A stretch of 64,000 nucleotides of DNA from Edaphochlamys debaryana (GCA_016858145.1 JAEHOE010000136.1:282560-346559), one strand, 5' to 3'. Shown: positions 23,597 through 35,429, counted from the stretch's first letter. A program made the numbers and translations. The notes: a model not told the origin generated them from the letters alone.

Positions 23597-26500
23597 ATGG
23601 CGTGCATGCACCGTGTTGCCAAGTCGGTCGCTGCCGCTCGCGGCGAGCAGCAGGTCTCGGCCGCCGTGGCCGTGCAGCCCCGCGTCGCGGCCAAGCCCCT
23701 GCTGGCTGGTCGCCCCGTGGTCGCGGACGCCTCCTCGCTGCTGGTCGGGTGAGGCGACAAGCGGCCGCGGGCTTCGGCGTGTCGGCACACGTTCCGAGCT
23801 CAACGCCCCCAACGCTGTGCCCTCGCAGCCGCGCCGCTCGCCAGATGCTGCGTGCCACCGCTGCTCCCCCTGCTCCTGCCGCGAGCGGCTCGACGGCGAG
23901 CAAGGGTGAGGAGTCGCTGGAGGAACGGGCGATTCCGCTTTCGGTCGGCCGACCGTGCAATTACTTCTCGCGCAGGCACCGGCAAGCCCCGCGCCCTGAT
24001 CTCGCTGTCCGATAAGACCAACCTTGACATGCTGGTCAAGGTGGGTCGCGCTGGATCGCTCCAATTATGCTGTGGAAGCTTTGGCGGCGATGCCAACTGG
24101 GGCTTTCGCTTTCGCAGGGCCTGAAGGACCTGGGCATCGAGATTGTGTCGACTGGTGGCACTGCTACGGCCATCCAGGGCGCTGGCGTGCCCTGCACCAA
24201 GGTTGAGGATGTGACTGGCTTCCCGGAGATGCTGGACGGTGCGTCCTCGCCGCTCTCCCTTTGACCCGTCCACCCGCCCAGTCTAGCTCGACTTGTAGTG
24301 TAGCCCGTGTTGACGCGGCTGGGCGAGTAGCGGAAGCGGTGTGGGCGCTTTGAGCGCAACCCGAACCTACCCCACCCCAGCACCCCACCCCACGCAACCC
24401 TCCCCACACACCCTACCGCACCCCTCCACCCCTGCCGACCGGCCCCTGCTCCCTCCACACTCTACCCCTGGCAGCCCTGCCTTCGACACACGTCCTTCTG
24501 CCCCCTCTTCTCGCTTCCCCGGCACCGCTCCGCCACACACCCCCACCTCGCACCCCCTCTCCCCCCTCCCCCGCCCTCTCCCACCCCTCCTAACCCCCTC
24601 CACCCAAACCCCCTCCCAGGCCGCGTCAAGACCCTGCACCCCGCTGTGCACGGCGGCATCCTGGCCATCCGCGACAAGCCGGAGCACATGGCCGCCATTG
24701 CGCAGCACAACATCGGCACCATCGACCTGGTGGGCCCGGGGGAGGGGGCGGGGGGGGGGGGGGCGTACCGGTATGCGGGGTATGGGGTTGCATTCTAGGA
24801 GGGCCAGGGCCCCTGTACCATCGACCTGGTGGGGGACGGGAGGGGACGGGAGGGGGCGCACCGGTATGCGGAAGGCGAGACGGGGAAGGGCGGACCGGCC
24901 GGGGGCCAGAGGGGCGGCGGCGGACCCCTTGAACGGGAGGAGGAGGGGGCGGTACCGCGGGAGGTACAGAGGGGTGCAGTGTCTCCCGGAGCGCGTAATG
25001 CGGCCTGGGGGTGGCGGGTTCAGTCCGCATTCATGCTCACGAGGACTCCCTCGCCCCCCCCCCCTCCACGGTGCCCCTCCCCCCAGGTGGTCGTCAACCT
25101 GTACCCCTTCCGCAAGACCGTGACTGCCGAGCCCGCCCCCGCCTTCGAGGTGGGCCCGGGCTGGGCCCGGACCGGGGGACCGTGGGCCCGACCGGGGACA
25201 CAGCAGGGGGGCCAACCCCGGCAGCACACCCCAGACACGGGGGGTGCATGCCACCCCTCCTCTCCGCCCGTCCACGTCCCTTCCTCCGCCTCCCTCCTCC
25301 TTCCCTACCCCTCAACCCCTCCCTCACCCACCCCACCCCACCCCCACCCCACCCCCCTTCCCCTCCATCCAGGTTGGCGTGGAGAACATTGACATCGGCG
25401 GCCCCGCCATGATCCGCGCCGCCGCCAAGAACATGGCCCACGTGGCGGTGGTGGTGGACCCGCAGGACTACCCCGAGCTGCTGGAGCGCCTGCGGGCGGC
25501 GGGGGCGGGGGCGCAGGGGGCGGCGGACTTCGCCGAGTTCCGCAAGCGCCTGGCGTGGAAGGCGTTCCAGGTGCGGGGGGGGGGGAGGGGGAAGGGGGGA
25601 GGGAGGGGAGGTGGAGAGGGGGGAGCGGAGGGAGGGGGGGAGGGGAGGGTTGGGGGGGAGGAGGACGGAGGGAGGGGCTCAGGACGAGAGGGTGGAGGTG
25701 GGAGTGGTGCAGCGGCCGGAGATACACGCAGCGGGAGTCCACAGTGCAACCGGCTTGGCGAGCGGCCTGGTCGGTTGCAGGGAGAGGAACGGGCCCGAGC
25801 CCTCCCTTTACCGGACCCTTCTCTCCCAGTTACACCCCTTCCCTCCCACCTCCCCCCCCTCCTCTACAGCACTGCTCCTCCTACGACGCCCAGGTCTCTG
25901 AGTGGCTGTGGAGCCAGGTGGGCTCGGGCCCCGCCCCCCAGATGACGGTGCCGCTGGAGCTGCAGGCCACCCTGCGCTACGGAGAGAACCCGCACCAGGT
26001 GGGAGGGGGGGCTGGGAGGGATGGGGTTGAGGGGGAGGGGAGGGGGCTGGGGGGGGTCAAGAGGAGTGAGCGGAGGGGCGGCTGGCGTAGAGAGGAGAGA
26101 GGGGGGAGGGAGGGAGGAAGGGGGGGGGAGAGCTCGTGGGGAGAGGGGAGAGCACATGGGAAGGCGGGCGCTAGGGGCTGGGAGGAGGGTGGCGCGGATG
26201 ATTTGGATTGAGGGGGGGGGCTCACTGCGGTCAGTGCGAGAGGTGTGTTGATGCGCACAGCAGAGGACGAGCGGCGGTGGAGGGTCCATGGCGCAGGCGG
26301 GTTGGCGGGCGGGCAGCGCCAAGCCATGGAAAGGGCTAGCGGGAAGGACGGCTGTGGAGAGGGCGCTGGGGAGGGCATAGCCTGACAGACCTTGTGCTGA
26401 CTCCTCCCCTCCCCCTCTCTGCCCTCCCCCCAGGCCGCCGCCTTCTACACGGACGCCTCCCTCCGTGAGGCCAAGGCCGGCGGCGTGGCCACCTCGATCG

Positions 26501-28611
26501 TGCACTGGGGCAAGGAGATGTCGTACAACAACTACCTGGACGCGGATGCCGCCTACCAGGTGAGGAGGGGGGGTGCCGGCACGGGGCTGGGGGCGAGGCA
26601 GGAGGGACGGGAGGGCGAGCATGGGGGCAGCAGGGCACCCTGCGTCGTGCGACATGCGTGTGGGCGCTGACGTGCTCACCCCACCCCCACCCCTGGCCCC
26701 TCTCCTGCCTCTCCTACCTTGCCCCCAACTCCTCCGCCCCAACCCCCCCCCCCCTCCCCAATCCATCCCGCCCCAGTGCTGCTGCGACTACACGGAGCCC
26801 ACCTGCGTCATCGTCAAGCACACCAACCCCTGCGGCATCGCCTCGCGGGGGGACCTGCGCGAGGCCTACCGCCTGGCGGTGCGCGCCGACCCCATCTCCG
26901 CCTTCGGGGGCATCGTGGCCTTCAACCGCCCCGTGGACGCGGACCTGGCGCGCGAGATCCGCGAGTTCCGGTAAGAGGGGGAAAGGGATGGGGTGAGGGA
27001 GGGGGGGATAGGGGGAGGGGGGGGGAATGAGGGGGAAGGGGGGTGGGAGGAGGGGGTGGGAAGGAAGGGAGGAGGTAGCCGTGGGCCGTGGCGCGGGACG
27101 GCCGTGCGGGGCTTGTCTTACACCCCAACCCTCCCTTCTCCCCCCTGACAGGTCGCCCCAGGACAACGAGACCAAGATGTTCTACGAGATCGTCATCGCG
27201 CCCGGGTACACCCCCGAGGGCCTGGAGGTGGGGCAGGGCCGGGGGGCCGGTGGAGGGAAGCCCTGAGGGGGGTCCGGTGACCGACTGGCGTGCGGGCAGG
27301 GCCGAGCGGGGGCGTGGGCCTAGGCGCCAAGCGACTGCGCTCGTGCACCCTCGCCACCTGGGCCCTAGCCTCCCCCCCAACCCAACCCCGCCTCCCCCTC
27401 CCTTCCCCCACCCCCCAACCCCCACCCCAGGTCCTCAAGGGCAAGTCCAAGAACCTGCGCATCCTGGAGGCCAAGCCCCGCGCGCCCCAGGGCCTGTCCC
27501 TGCGCCAGGTGGCCGGCGGCTGGCTGTGGCAGGACGCGGACGCGCTGGCGCCCGAGGGCATCACCTTCACCTGCGTGTCGGAGAAGAAGCCCAGCGAGCA
27601 GCAGCTCAAGGACCTGCAGTTCGCCTGGCGGTGGGTTGCTGAGGGATTTGGGGAGAGGGAGGGGAGGGGTCAAGGGGAGGCAAGGGAGAGGGGAGGGAGA
27701 GCGGCTGGCAGGGGAGGGGAGTGGACTGGGGAGGGCAGTGGACCATGAATCCCCAACTGCCCACCCTAACCGCTCTCCCAACCACCCACCCGCCTCTGCC
27801 CCCCTCAGCGCCGTGAAGCACGTCAAGTCCAACGCCATCACCATTGCCAAGGACGGCAAGCTGCTGGGCATGGGCTCGGGCCAGCCCAACCGGGTCAACT
27901 CGGTGCGCATCGCCCTGGAGAAGGCCGGCGGCGAGGTGGGTGGAGAGAGCCGGGGGGATGGGAGGGCGGCCAGCGGACAGCAAGGGCACAGGGGAGACAG
28001 GGGGAGCAAGAGGCGAGGCCGAAGGCGTCGAGGACCTCAGGGCCTCCTGGCCGGCAGTAGTCCGCCCAGCCCGCCCTGCCCCGCAGCGCCCGACACGCCC
28101 TGCACCGTCCAACTCTCCCCCTCCCTTTCACCCCCACCCCCCCTTCCCCCAGGTCGGCGGCTCCGTGCTGGCCTCTGACGCCTTCTTCCCCTTCTCCTGG
28201 AACGACAGCGTGGAGATCGCCTGCAAGGCGGGCGTCACGGCCATCGTGCACCCGGGCGGCTCCATGCGCGACCAGGTGAGGGGGGGGAGGCGCGGAGGGG
28301 GGGAGAGGGGAGGCGGAACGCGGAAGTCCTGGACGGATGGAAGGAGGGAGCGAGCGCTGGGAGGGTGCGAGGGGGAGCGGTGGGAGGGCGGAGGTGGGGG
28401 CGGGCGTGTGGGAGGACTGAGCCGCCCGCCGGGACGCGGGGCCGGGTGCCTGTGTGCGACCGGTGTCGCTCGGTGCGACCCCACTGGCCTCGGCCCTAAA
28501 CCCTGCTACCCCCCACCTCCCCCCCCCCTGCCCCCGCAGGACGCCATTGACTGCTGCAACAAGTACGGCGTTGTGCTGCTCACCACGGGCGTGCGCCACT
28601 TCCGGCACTAA
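23597..28611 (+). CDS. PURH: Bifunctional AICAR transformylase / IMP cyclohydrolase, organelle-targeted
   Basis: Fifteen exons: 23597-23748, 23829-23905, 23976-24040, 24118-24238, 24620-24729, 25087-25149, 25373-25570, 25870-25998, 26434-26559, 26777-26970, 27152-27227, 27431-27630, 27809-27935, 28153-28275 and 28540-28611. All are GT-AG and phase-consistent; 610 residues. It catalyses the last two steps of de novo purine synthesis, AICAR to FAICAR to IMP. The cyclohydrolase part shows [50 protein letters not shown] and [15 protein letters not shown]. The transformylase part shows [21 protein letters not shown], the catalytic [10 protein letters not shown] (Lys-His), [30 protein letters not shown] and [10 protein letters not shown], ending TTGVRHFRH. 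The first ~80 residues are Ala/Arg/Val-rich and suit a chloroplast or mitochondrial presequence. No key residue is missing. Confidence 0.97.
24718..24833 (+). repeat. Tandem duplication of the PURH exon 5/intron 5 junction
   Basis: ACCATCGACCTG|GTGGG at the exon 5 end (24718-24734) recurs at 24817-24833 inside intron 5. It is followed in both copies by a G-rich run and a CACCGGTATGCGG-like block. The period is about 99 bases. Confidence 0.8.
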
Positions 28612-30159
28612 GCCGTATGTGCCGTACGGTCCATGCGCCGTACGTGCTGCGGCCCTGTCGTGCACCCTCGATCATACGTGGAGGCCGGGGCTGGAGCGCT
28701 GCAGGTGTGGGACTGGGGGCCGGCGTGTGTAGTAGGAGCAGGTGGAGGGGGGAATGGGGTATCGACGCGCGAAGCGAGCAGGCCACGGATGCCTGGTTGA
28801 GAGGCTCATATCATAGGGGTAGGGGGGCCGGGTTCGGCGGTGTCCTGCGGTGCGCTGCGAAGATGCATCGAGGTGAGAGGAAGGGTATGCGGGGGAGGAG
28901 GTGCGTAGGTATGCGTTGCTGACATTGACGTCGCTTGGCGAGGTTCGACTTGACCTGACATGACCGCAGCTTGGACCCTGACTGACTGCACGATGATGAA
29001 CTGACGGGATTAGGCGGTGTCTTGGCTGGTCTTAGCTGGCGCGTGATATAATCAAGCTGCCAGGGGAAGAGGATTGCAGGGGCGGCTGCACGGGGCTGGG
29101 ACGGAGTTGTGATGATGGAAGAGGAGGCGAATCTATGCACAGATTGCCTCCTGTGTAAGACAGACGGCGCCTGTGATACCCGGCCGTTCCAGCCGAGCTG
29201 CAGCTGTGCACACTCAAGTCTAGCAGCTTCCACCAGCAGGGCGGCCGCTGGGGCGGGAAGCTCGGGACGCCAGGGTGAGTCTATGCAGACGGTGCAGAAA
29301 GCAAGATGATCGCCAGTCCTTGAAGCAAGTTGTGCAACCCGCAAGACGGCAGCGGTGCAAGTGATCGAGATGTTGACGGTATCTCTTACATACTGTTGCC
29401 TTGCCAGTGTACAACTTCCTTCAGAGATTGGCGATGCCGCAAATTCATTTCTTCATCACAGCTAGTGGAAGCGCTGGCATGGGCCGGCGGAGGAGAAGAG
29501 AGGGTCCGCCCCGCCAGCCTGCCGCTGCCGCCCCGCCGCCGCCGCCGCCAGTGTCTCCCCCTTCACTATTGACTGGGCGTGTTCCGCTGCCGCCGCTTCC
29601 TCCCCGGCCTCCGCCTCCGCCCCCGACTCTTCCTTCCCTACTACCGCTGCTGCGTCCGCCACCACCACCTTCGCGGCCGCCGCCGCCTCCCCCGCCGCCG
29701 CCGCCGCCTCCCCCGCCTCCTCCTCCTCCTCCGCCCCCGCCTCCCCCACCTCCGGGGGCTGTGCCCTGACTACGTGTGCGTGCTCATAGCGCATGCTTTC
29801 TGCGCAGATCCCTAGCCGCGGGCCTTACAGGCCTTCAGGGCACCGTCAAAGCCGAGGGGAGGGCAGGGACGAGGAGCGGAAGCGTCGCGCTGGTTGCAAG
29901 CAGCGCTCGCCGCCGGTGCCGGCTAACTGCTCTGCGCCGCGGTTCCGCCGTCGCTACCGCCCTCTCCTGCCCGTGGCGCCCCACCCCAATGCCGTTGCTC
30001 GAAGCTTGTCTTGTCTTGTCTTGTCTTGCTTGTGTACACCTGCCCTACGTGGCTGGTGCCAGTGGTTCGTCCCTTGAGGCCGCTCGCAGCGGGCCACATG
30101 CTGCAGGGGAGGCCTAGTCAGAGCGCAGTCATGAGGTCATGAGGTCTGATACCCTCACC
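28612..30159 (+). other. PURH 3' region and low-complexity spacer
   Basis: After the PURH stop there is ~540 bases of 3' UTR, then non-coding sequence. A GCC/TCC-rich block at about 29520-29760 reads as poly-Pro on one strand and poly-Ala/Glu on the other. A (CTTGT)n pentanucleotide tract lies at 30005-30033. No gene is supported. Confidence 0.5.
29154..29158 (+). terminator. TGTAA polyadenylation signal, likely for PURH
   Basis: This is the first TGTAA after the PURH stop, 543 bases downstream. Confidence 0.55.
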
Positions 30160-30555
30160 CCCACCCCGTCCCCCATCCCTCCCTAGGGGGCTCTCGCCAT
30201 GCGCTCCCTCACTCATTGCACAGCCGGCCTCGCGTCCACCTGCCCCCACTCTATCTCCACCCGGTCCAACTTCTGCACGCAGGCAGCTCCACGGCTCCCG
30301 ACACCGTCCGCGCGTCTTCATACGTGATAAGTCAGGCTCCTGGCCGCGCCGCCAGAAGCCAGGATGGGGTGGCGCTGGGCCCCGGCCGCGCCGCCAGCTG
30401 AGCCCCGGCCGCGCCGCTATCAGCTGGGCCCAGGCTGCGCCGCCATCAGCTGGGCCCCAGCCGCGCCGCCAGCTGGGCCCCGGGCGGCTCTGCCAGCAGA
30501 TAGGCACTGGACGGCACCGGTCTGCGCCCAGGACCGTGGTGGCGTGATGCACGCT

Positions 30556-31418
30556 CTACTGGACGTCGGCGTCACCTGCGAGGCATGGTGTCGCAGGGTG
30601 AGAGGGGGCGAGCGTGGGCGTCAGGCAGCGTGGCCTTGGCCGGGTTCCCGGGGGCACGAGGTGCCCTTGCAACGTGCGTATCAACCGGCGGTTGCACGGC
30701 ACGCACGGCGCAGGCAGGGGTCGGGTTGGGCCGCTGGGGCTGGAGGCAGCCCGCCGCTCAACGAAGCTCACCGGTGGTGAGGAACCGCCTGCGGATGGCG
30801 TCGTAGTTCGCCAAGATGGCGCACGCGAGGGACTCCCCGCAAGCGCTGTGCCTGCACACGAACTGTGCTCCCTTGACATCGGCGTCCAGGGCGGCGAGCG
30901 CGATGGGGTCGACGGGCTGAGTCGCCTCGGCGGAGCGGGGGCACGCTCAGCCCATCTTGGCGTGCAATGGCCGACATGCTCACAACTCGTGCCAGCTCGT
31001 TGATCGCCTCTACCTCCGTGAGCTGCATGTAGTCTAATGATGGCTGCGTGCGCGCCAGTACCGTCTTTGCGAGGCGACCCCCCCGGACATGCTCCCGGGC
31101 CAAAACCGCTACAACCCCCTCCACGATCGCGAGCTCCTGCTGGAGACTTTGGTGCTTGTCCTTCCCCTCATTAACCTCCGCAGGTTCCTGCTGGAAATGC
31201 GACTGCTCCGGGCGGACCTGAACTGCTGCCGCGACCTGCTGCTCAGCCTCCGCAGCCTGCCTTTCAAGCTGCTGAGGCGTTGAGCGTCCCCGCTGGATCG
31301 CGTCGGGCTGTCCAGGCTCCTTGTGGAGGTGGCAAAACCGGGGCCAGCGTGAAGACGCTCCGCGTGTGGTGCTCCGCGGACATAGTCGGCGCGGTAATTG
31401 GAACCTAGCCGACAGCAT
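30556..31418 (-). pseudogene. Coiled-coil gene, copy A (frameshifted)
   Basis: This is a paralogue of the intact gene at 35430-36327. It keeps the TEVEAINELARVVSMSAIARQ segment and the short last exon (30575-30556, encoding the end GDADVQ-stop). It has lost two short coiled-coil segments. It changes frame after VPPLRRG, so the conserved block found in copy B is read out of frame. Confidence 0.7.
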
Positions 31419-31422
31419 TTCG

Positions 31423-31427
31423 TTACA
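31423..31427 (-). terminator. Duplicated minus-strand TGTAA in copy A
   Basis: TTACA on the plus strand. It is the counterpart of the signal at 36332-36336 that lies downstream of FIG4, now behind a truncated FIG4 exon copy. Confidence 0.4.
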
Positions 31428-31765
31428 AGTATGTCGCGGAGCAGGTCAGCTAATGAACTTGATGTCGAATCGGGACCCCCACCCGTCCCCGCGGCCCGCG
31501 CCATGCAGCGTCCCTCAGGAGAGCCCACAAACCCCCACACCGCCGCCTGTTCCCGCACCCCCACGGCTCCAACCCATCCCGGCCCAAAGCACCCCAGGCG
31601 GGCTCAGGCTTCTCCCCCCGAAAGCTTCGTGCTCGAGGCTCAGCGCACACCGCCCTCAGCCTCATGCCCCGCCTCCTCGCCATGAAAGAGCCGTGAGGAG
31701 TGAGGCAGTCTCACACGCATCCGGATCTCCCTTCACTCACCCCATCTACTGGCATGACTTCGCCG

Positions 31766-31901
31766 CTACCCGCCCTCGATGTAGCAGTAGCTGCCGTACA
31801 GGTCGAGCTCGCGCCGCCGCTCCTCGCCCGCCAGGCCGTACGGCTCCGGCAGGGCCGCCAGGAACTCCCCGAACTTGGCCCTCGCGTGGGCGTTGGCCAC
31901 A
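31766..31901 (-). pseudogene. Truncated copy of the FIG4-like last exon
   Basis: It encodes [20 protein letters not shown], then [20 protein letters not shown], and ends GG-stop. The true exon at 36873-36709 has [12 protein letters not shown]. Its acceptor and first ~11 codons are missing. It is a by-product of the segmental duplication. Confidence 0.8.
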
Positions 31902-32147
31902 AACCCCCACACCTCCTTCATTCCTCTGGCCCCTTGTGTGCATGCATGCCCCCGTCCCCCCCGCCCACCCCCTCAACCAACCCATACTCTCCAATGTTAG
32001 TGAGCAGTACCCACTTCTGCTACCAGCCCGCCAACCCCCCCCTCCTCCACCCTCCGCAGTCCAACGCGTTGACACCCCAGCTTGGCCCCAGCACCAGCCC
32101 TGCCAGGGGCCCTACCTGTTCGTTGCTTGGGGTCCACCGAGTCGCAG

Positions 32148-33133
32148 TCAGTCAGTGTCGTACTGGGGCCAGGCGCGCCCCTCCCGCCGGCCGTGTAGGC
32201 AGTAGTGCTCGTACGCGTCGCAGCGGGCGGCTGCCACGTCCGGGTGCATGCGCCAGTACGCGCTCTTGCTTGCCTACACGGGAGGGGGGAAGGGAAGGGG
32301 TGCGTTGCAGCACTCGTGGTGGCGGACCTTCATCTCCTCAACTCAGCTACAGGACCCTGCCCCCAGCCCCCCACGCTTTAGTCCGGCCCTCATCCCCTGA
32401 GGCCCTGACCTGAGACGGCCAGCCGCGGCCCTCCCCGCGGCCGTGGTGCACGTAGTGGCACCATGGGTAAGAAGAACATCAACGAAGCGAAGCGCTTGCT
32501 TGGTTGTGGTATGGCTTAGGGCGTGCGCTGCACCATGGGTCCATCCCAGCCGCCTCCACATCCGGGTGCTGGGCCAGGTACTGCCGCCCAAACTCGGCCG
32601 AGCCCAGGGCGCCGCCGTCCGCCTGCATGCGCGCGGGACGATGAGCGAGCTCAGGCTGGGTTTGGGTTGCCCATACGGCTGCGCAAATACATGAGGCCTG
32701 GGGTCCTGGTCTCGCTGGTCTCGCTTGGACGGCATACCCGGCTTCCGCCGCTCAGGGGCCCTGCACCCACGGCATCGCTCTTGACCCGTGCCAAGCTGCA
32801 TGCTGTTGAGAACCCAGTCACCTTATCATGCGCTTCGCTTCGTTGATGTTCTTGTACCCCAGTCGCCTCATGCACCCTTTTCACCTGGTCCGCCGGTGCC
32901 GCCAGCAGCAGCGGCCGCAGCACGGCGGTCTGCTCAGCCGCCGCCGCTGCCAATGCCGCAGTCGCTGCCTGAGCCGCCGCTGCCGCCTGCGCCACAGCGG
33001 CCGTCTGCTGCTCCGTCAGCACCTCCGCCGCGCCCCACAGCACTCGCCGGAAGCCAGGGGCAGGCACGGGCTCAGAGGGGCACGGCGCAAGGCGAGCACT
33101 GCCGCCGGCAGGGCCCTGCTGGGTTGAGGCCAT
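32148..33133 (-). pseudogene. Three-exon gene with HPDV/EGR repeats, interrupted by a 72-bp insertion
   Basis: Three exons join in phase 0. Exon a, 33133-32885, encodes 83 residues: MASTQQG, then an Ala/Gln helix. Exon b is 32622-32410. Exon c is 32273-32148, with stop at 32150-32148. Exons b and c each carry one unit of a repeat: YLAQHPDVEAAGMDPW then CHYVHHGRGEGRGWP, and YWRMHPDVAAARCDAYEHYC then LHGRREGRAWP. Comparable 'PDV...D...HY..HG..EGR' units occur in many bacterial and algal proteins, often of unknown function. Exon b is split between Trp and His by 72 bp that bring an in-frame TGA and are flanked by an 11-bp direct repeat. Without the insert the exon is 141 bases in clean phase. 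Intron a/b has a GTGAAA donor. No function is assigned. Confidence 0.55.
32458..32853. mobile_element. Small insertion with direct repeats and a 24-bp inverted repeat (MITE-like)
   Basis: GCACCATGGGT occurs at 32458-32468 and 32530-32540, flanking 61 bp of foreign sequence. Within that insert, 32472-32495 is an exact reverse complement of 32830-32853. Two readings fit: separate insertions of a short element in opposite orientations, or one non-autonomous element with terminal inverted repeats. Confidence 0.5.
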
Positions 33134-33159
33134 TGCACCTTCTAGTAGAGTTGATGTGT

Positions 33160-33848
33160 TAACGCCTGAGGAACGTTGTGTGGGACTGTGGGTTGATTTG
33201 CCGGTCGCTTTCCACGGCTTTCTCATCACGGGTCTCCGTCACGGGTCCATCGACCTGGAGGGTTTGGACCCGGGGCACTCTTGCTCAGGCGATTCAGGCG
33301 GCCCTCTCCCCCTTCGCTACCTGCCCCCGCCTGCCTCCTGCGGTCACCATACAACCCAAGACAGGTGAGCAACCCGACGCCGCCCCCGCAGACGGGCAGG
33401 ACCGGGCCGCCGGACGGGCATACGTAGGCGGGGAGCCGGTGTGCGCGCGAGGGGGAGCCAGGCACCAGCCATTCGGCTGGCATGGGAGTCTTGCAACCGC
33501 CGGGTGAGCCCTGACCCACCGTGTGTGCCCCCACCGCAGCCAGTGCACTGGAGGCTGCACTTCAGCACAACTGTCAACCCTCTCGAGGGTTCCCTATGCA
33601 GCTCGTGGTGTAAACATGCCCGCTTGGTGCGCGGCTGCTTCACCTACAGCGTCCTATACGATGCGGCTTAAGCAGTCCTCGGGTTTACAATGAAGGATCC
33701 TCAAAAGAATCACAGCGCTGGACGCTGCGGCCGTTCGGCCTACTCCACGGGCCTTGCCTCCTGCAAGACCTAGAACTGCGCAAAGCGCGACCATCAACCG
33801 CCTGGGGCTTGACCCCGCCCGTAACTGGGCCATAGAACCGCCCATCCC
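33160..33848. other. Unassigned sequence, possible weak plus-strand ORF
   Basis: A plus-strand reading at about 33178-33507 has a plausible GTGAGC donor near 33505 and a CCGCAG acceptor near 33539, and a TGTAA lies at 33609-33613. The encoded sequence is not recognisable and has no domain. I cannot support a gene. Confidence 0.25.
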
Positions 33849-34857
33849 CTAAGGGTACCCCTGCCGCATCCAGCCCCCCCCCTCACGAAACAGGATATCC
33901 GCCCCTTTAAACCAGCGAGGCGCCAGGCCCTTGGCTTGCAGCTCATCGAAGATAGGCTTCCGCTCCTTCCTCAGCGCCCTGCCGAGCGCGTTGAGGTAGG
34001 GCGTCACCACCACCCCCGCTCACCACCCGCACCTCCTTCGCCCTGCGCCGAAACTCAGCCCGCTGTGCTGCCGTTACCCCGACAACCACATTCCACCCCC
34101 CCTCCCCCTTCCAGCTCCGCTGGACGGTAGCCTGGAGCTCAGTGCGCCCCGAAAAGCCCAGCCTCGACAGGTCTCCCGACCGCAGCCGGTCCGCCATCTC
34201 ATCTGAGACCTCCCGCAGCAGCAGCCGGCCCCGCTCCTCCTTAGGGGCAGTCTCCACGATCAGCTCAGAGAAGCGCTCAGTCTGGGCGATGTCCGCTTTG
34301 AGCTCCCTCCGGAGGCTCGCGATGGCGCGGTCCGTGACGTTGTAGTTTTGTGTTATCACCCTCTTGAACTCCCCATAGTCCTCGCTGAGCGCGGAGAAGT
34401 CGCGCTGAAGGGCCGCGTGCCGCTCAGCCGCAGCCATCATCAAGTCGCGGACGACGGCGGCCAGCTCGTTGATTGCCCTGACGAACACCCCGCGCAAGAC
34501 TGGAGCCTCTATGCAGCGAAGGGTATCCAGAAGGGACGCTAGGAGCGACACGAAAGTGTCTTTAACCATCCTAGCCTCGGGGCACAGAGCCGCCTCCTTT
34601 TTCGCCCGCTCTGCCTCGCGTGCCTGGTGTGCAGCCTTAGCATCGGCCCTAGGCTGTCGCGCAGCTGCCTGTTCCTGTGGTGTGCCAATATAGTTTTTGC
34701 TGATGGGGCGTGGGAACTGCATACTGGCTTCGCCTAGGGCCGGTGTTGTGTGTTGTGTGTTGTGTGTTGTGTGTTGTGTGCTTAAGCAGGAAGCTTCCTG
34801 CCCATGACATTCGGCCGCCTCAGCCTTCGCATCCGATGCCGGGATCCCCGGCAGCAC
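33849..34857 (-). pseudogene. Coiled-coil ORF1-like protein of a retroelement type (one frameshift)
   Basis: A minus-strand reading of about 330 residues. Residues ~60-100 are Ala/Lys/Glu-rich helix. Then come RAINELAAVV and a long coiled coil (RHAALQRDFSALSEDYGEFK), a SGRTELQATVQRSW block, AAQRAEFRRRAKEVRVV and, one frame over, ALRKERKPIFDELQAKGLAP then RWFKGADILFREGGGW. A coiled coil followed by a small RNA-binding-like domain and a 'R..R.PIF..L...G...RW' end is the layout of LINE-1 ORF1 proteins. The frame changes near 34010 in a GGTGGTGGT run. No reverse transcriptase lies nearby. Identification as ORF1-like is inference. Confidence 0.4.
34743..34780 (+). repeat. (TGTTGTG)n heptanucleotide microsatellite
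   Basis: About five units of a 7-bp repeat in the N-terminal part of the ORF1-like reading (minus-strand Thr/His/Gln repeats). Confidence 0.85.
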
Positions 34858-35429
34858 CTTAGGTGCTTCTCAACGCCACGAGGAGAGAGGCGGTCTCCCG
34901 CCAGACCCATGCATCCCGCACGTCATCCCACCCCTTTTGGCCACGGACCTGCCTCATCGACCCCTGCCTATGACCCGTGCGTGAGGAGCGCGTGGCCGTC
35001 TCCCGCCAACGCAACCCTCCGGCTTCCCGCCCCTATTGGCCCACGTTCTCCTTGTAAGCTCCATGCATGCTTCCCGCTACCTGCCCCCACCCTCGTCCCC
35101 GGTCGTCTTCCCCCACTCCGTCCCCCATCCATCCATCGCTGGAGGCCCCCGCCTTTAACGCGCTCCCTCATTGCACTTTGCCCCCCGGTCCAACTTTTGC
35201 AAGCAAGCAGCTTGATGACGACGCCCCCGCTTCTCCATCCGTCAGGCTCCTGGCGCCTAGCCGCCCGAAGCTAGGATGGGGTGGCGCTGGTCCATAGCCA
35301 CTCCCCAGCCGCACCGCCATCAGCTGGGCCCCAGCCGCGCCGCCAGCTGGGCCCCGGGCGGCTCTGCCAGTAGCTAGGCACTGGACGGCACCGGTCTGCG
35401 CCCAGGACCGTGGTGGCGTGATGCACGCT

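Larger units (their letters stand above)
30160..31901. repeat. Segmental duplication, copy A (diverged)
   Basis: This segment is closely similar to 35110-36843 in the same orientation, about 4.9 kb away. Shared landmarks in order: a CGTCCCCCATCC-type start, a Pro/Ala-coding block, the coiled-coil gene, the FIG4 3' flank including the minus-strand TGTAA, and the first part of the FIG4 last exon. Small indels occur throughout. Homology stops at 31901, inside the FIG4 exon copy. Confidence 0.85.

Noticed and set aside
29401..29769. Poly-proline open frame on the plus strand (and poly-Ala/Glu on the minus)
   Set aside because: It is pure GCC/TCC repeat with no start context, no exon chain and no neighbouring coding signal.
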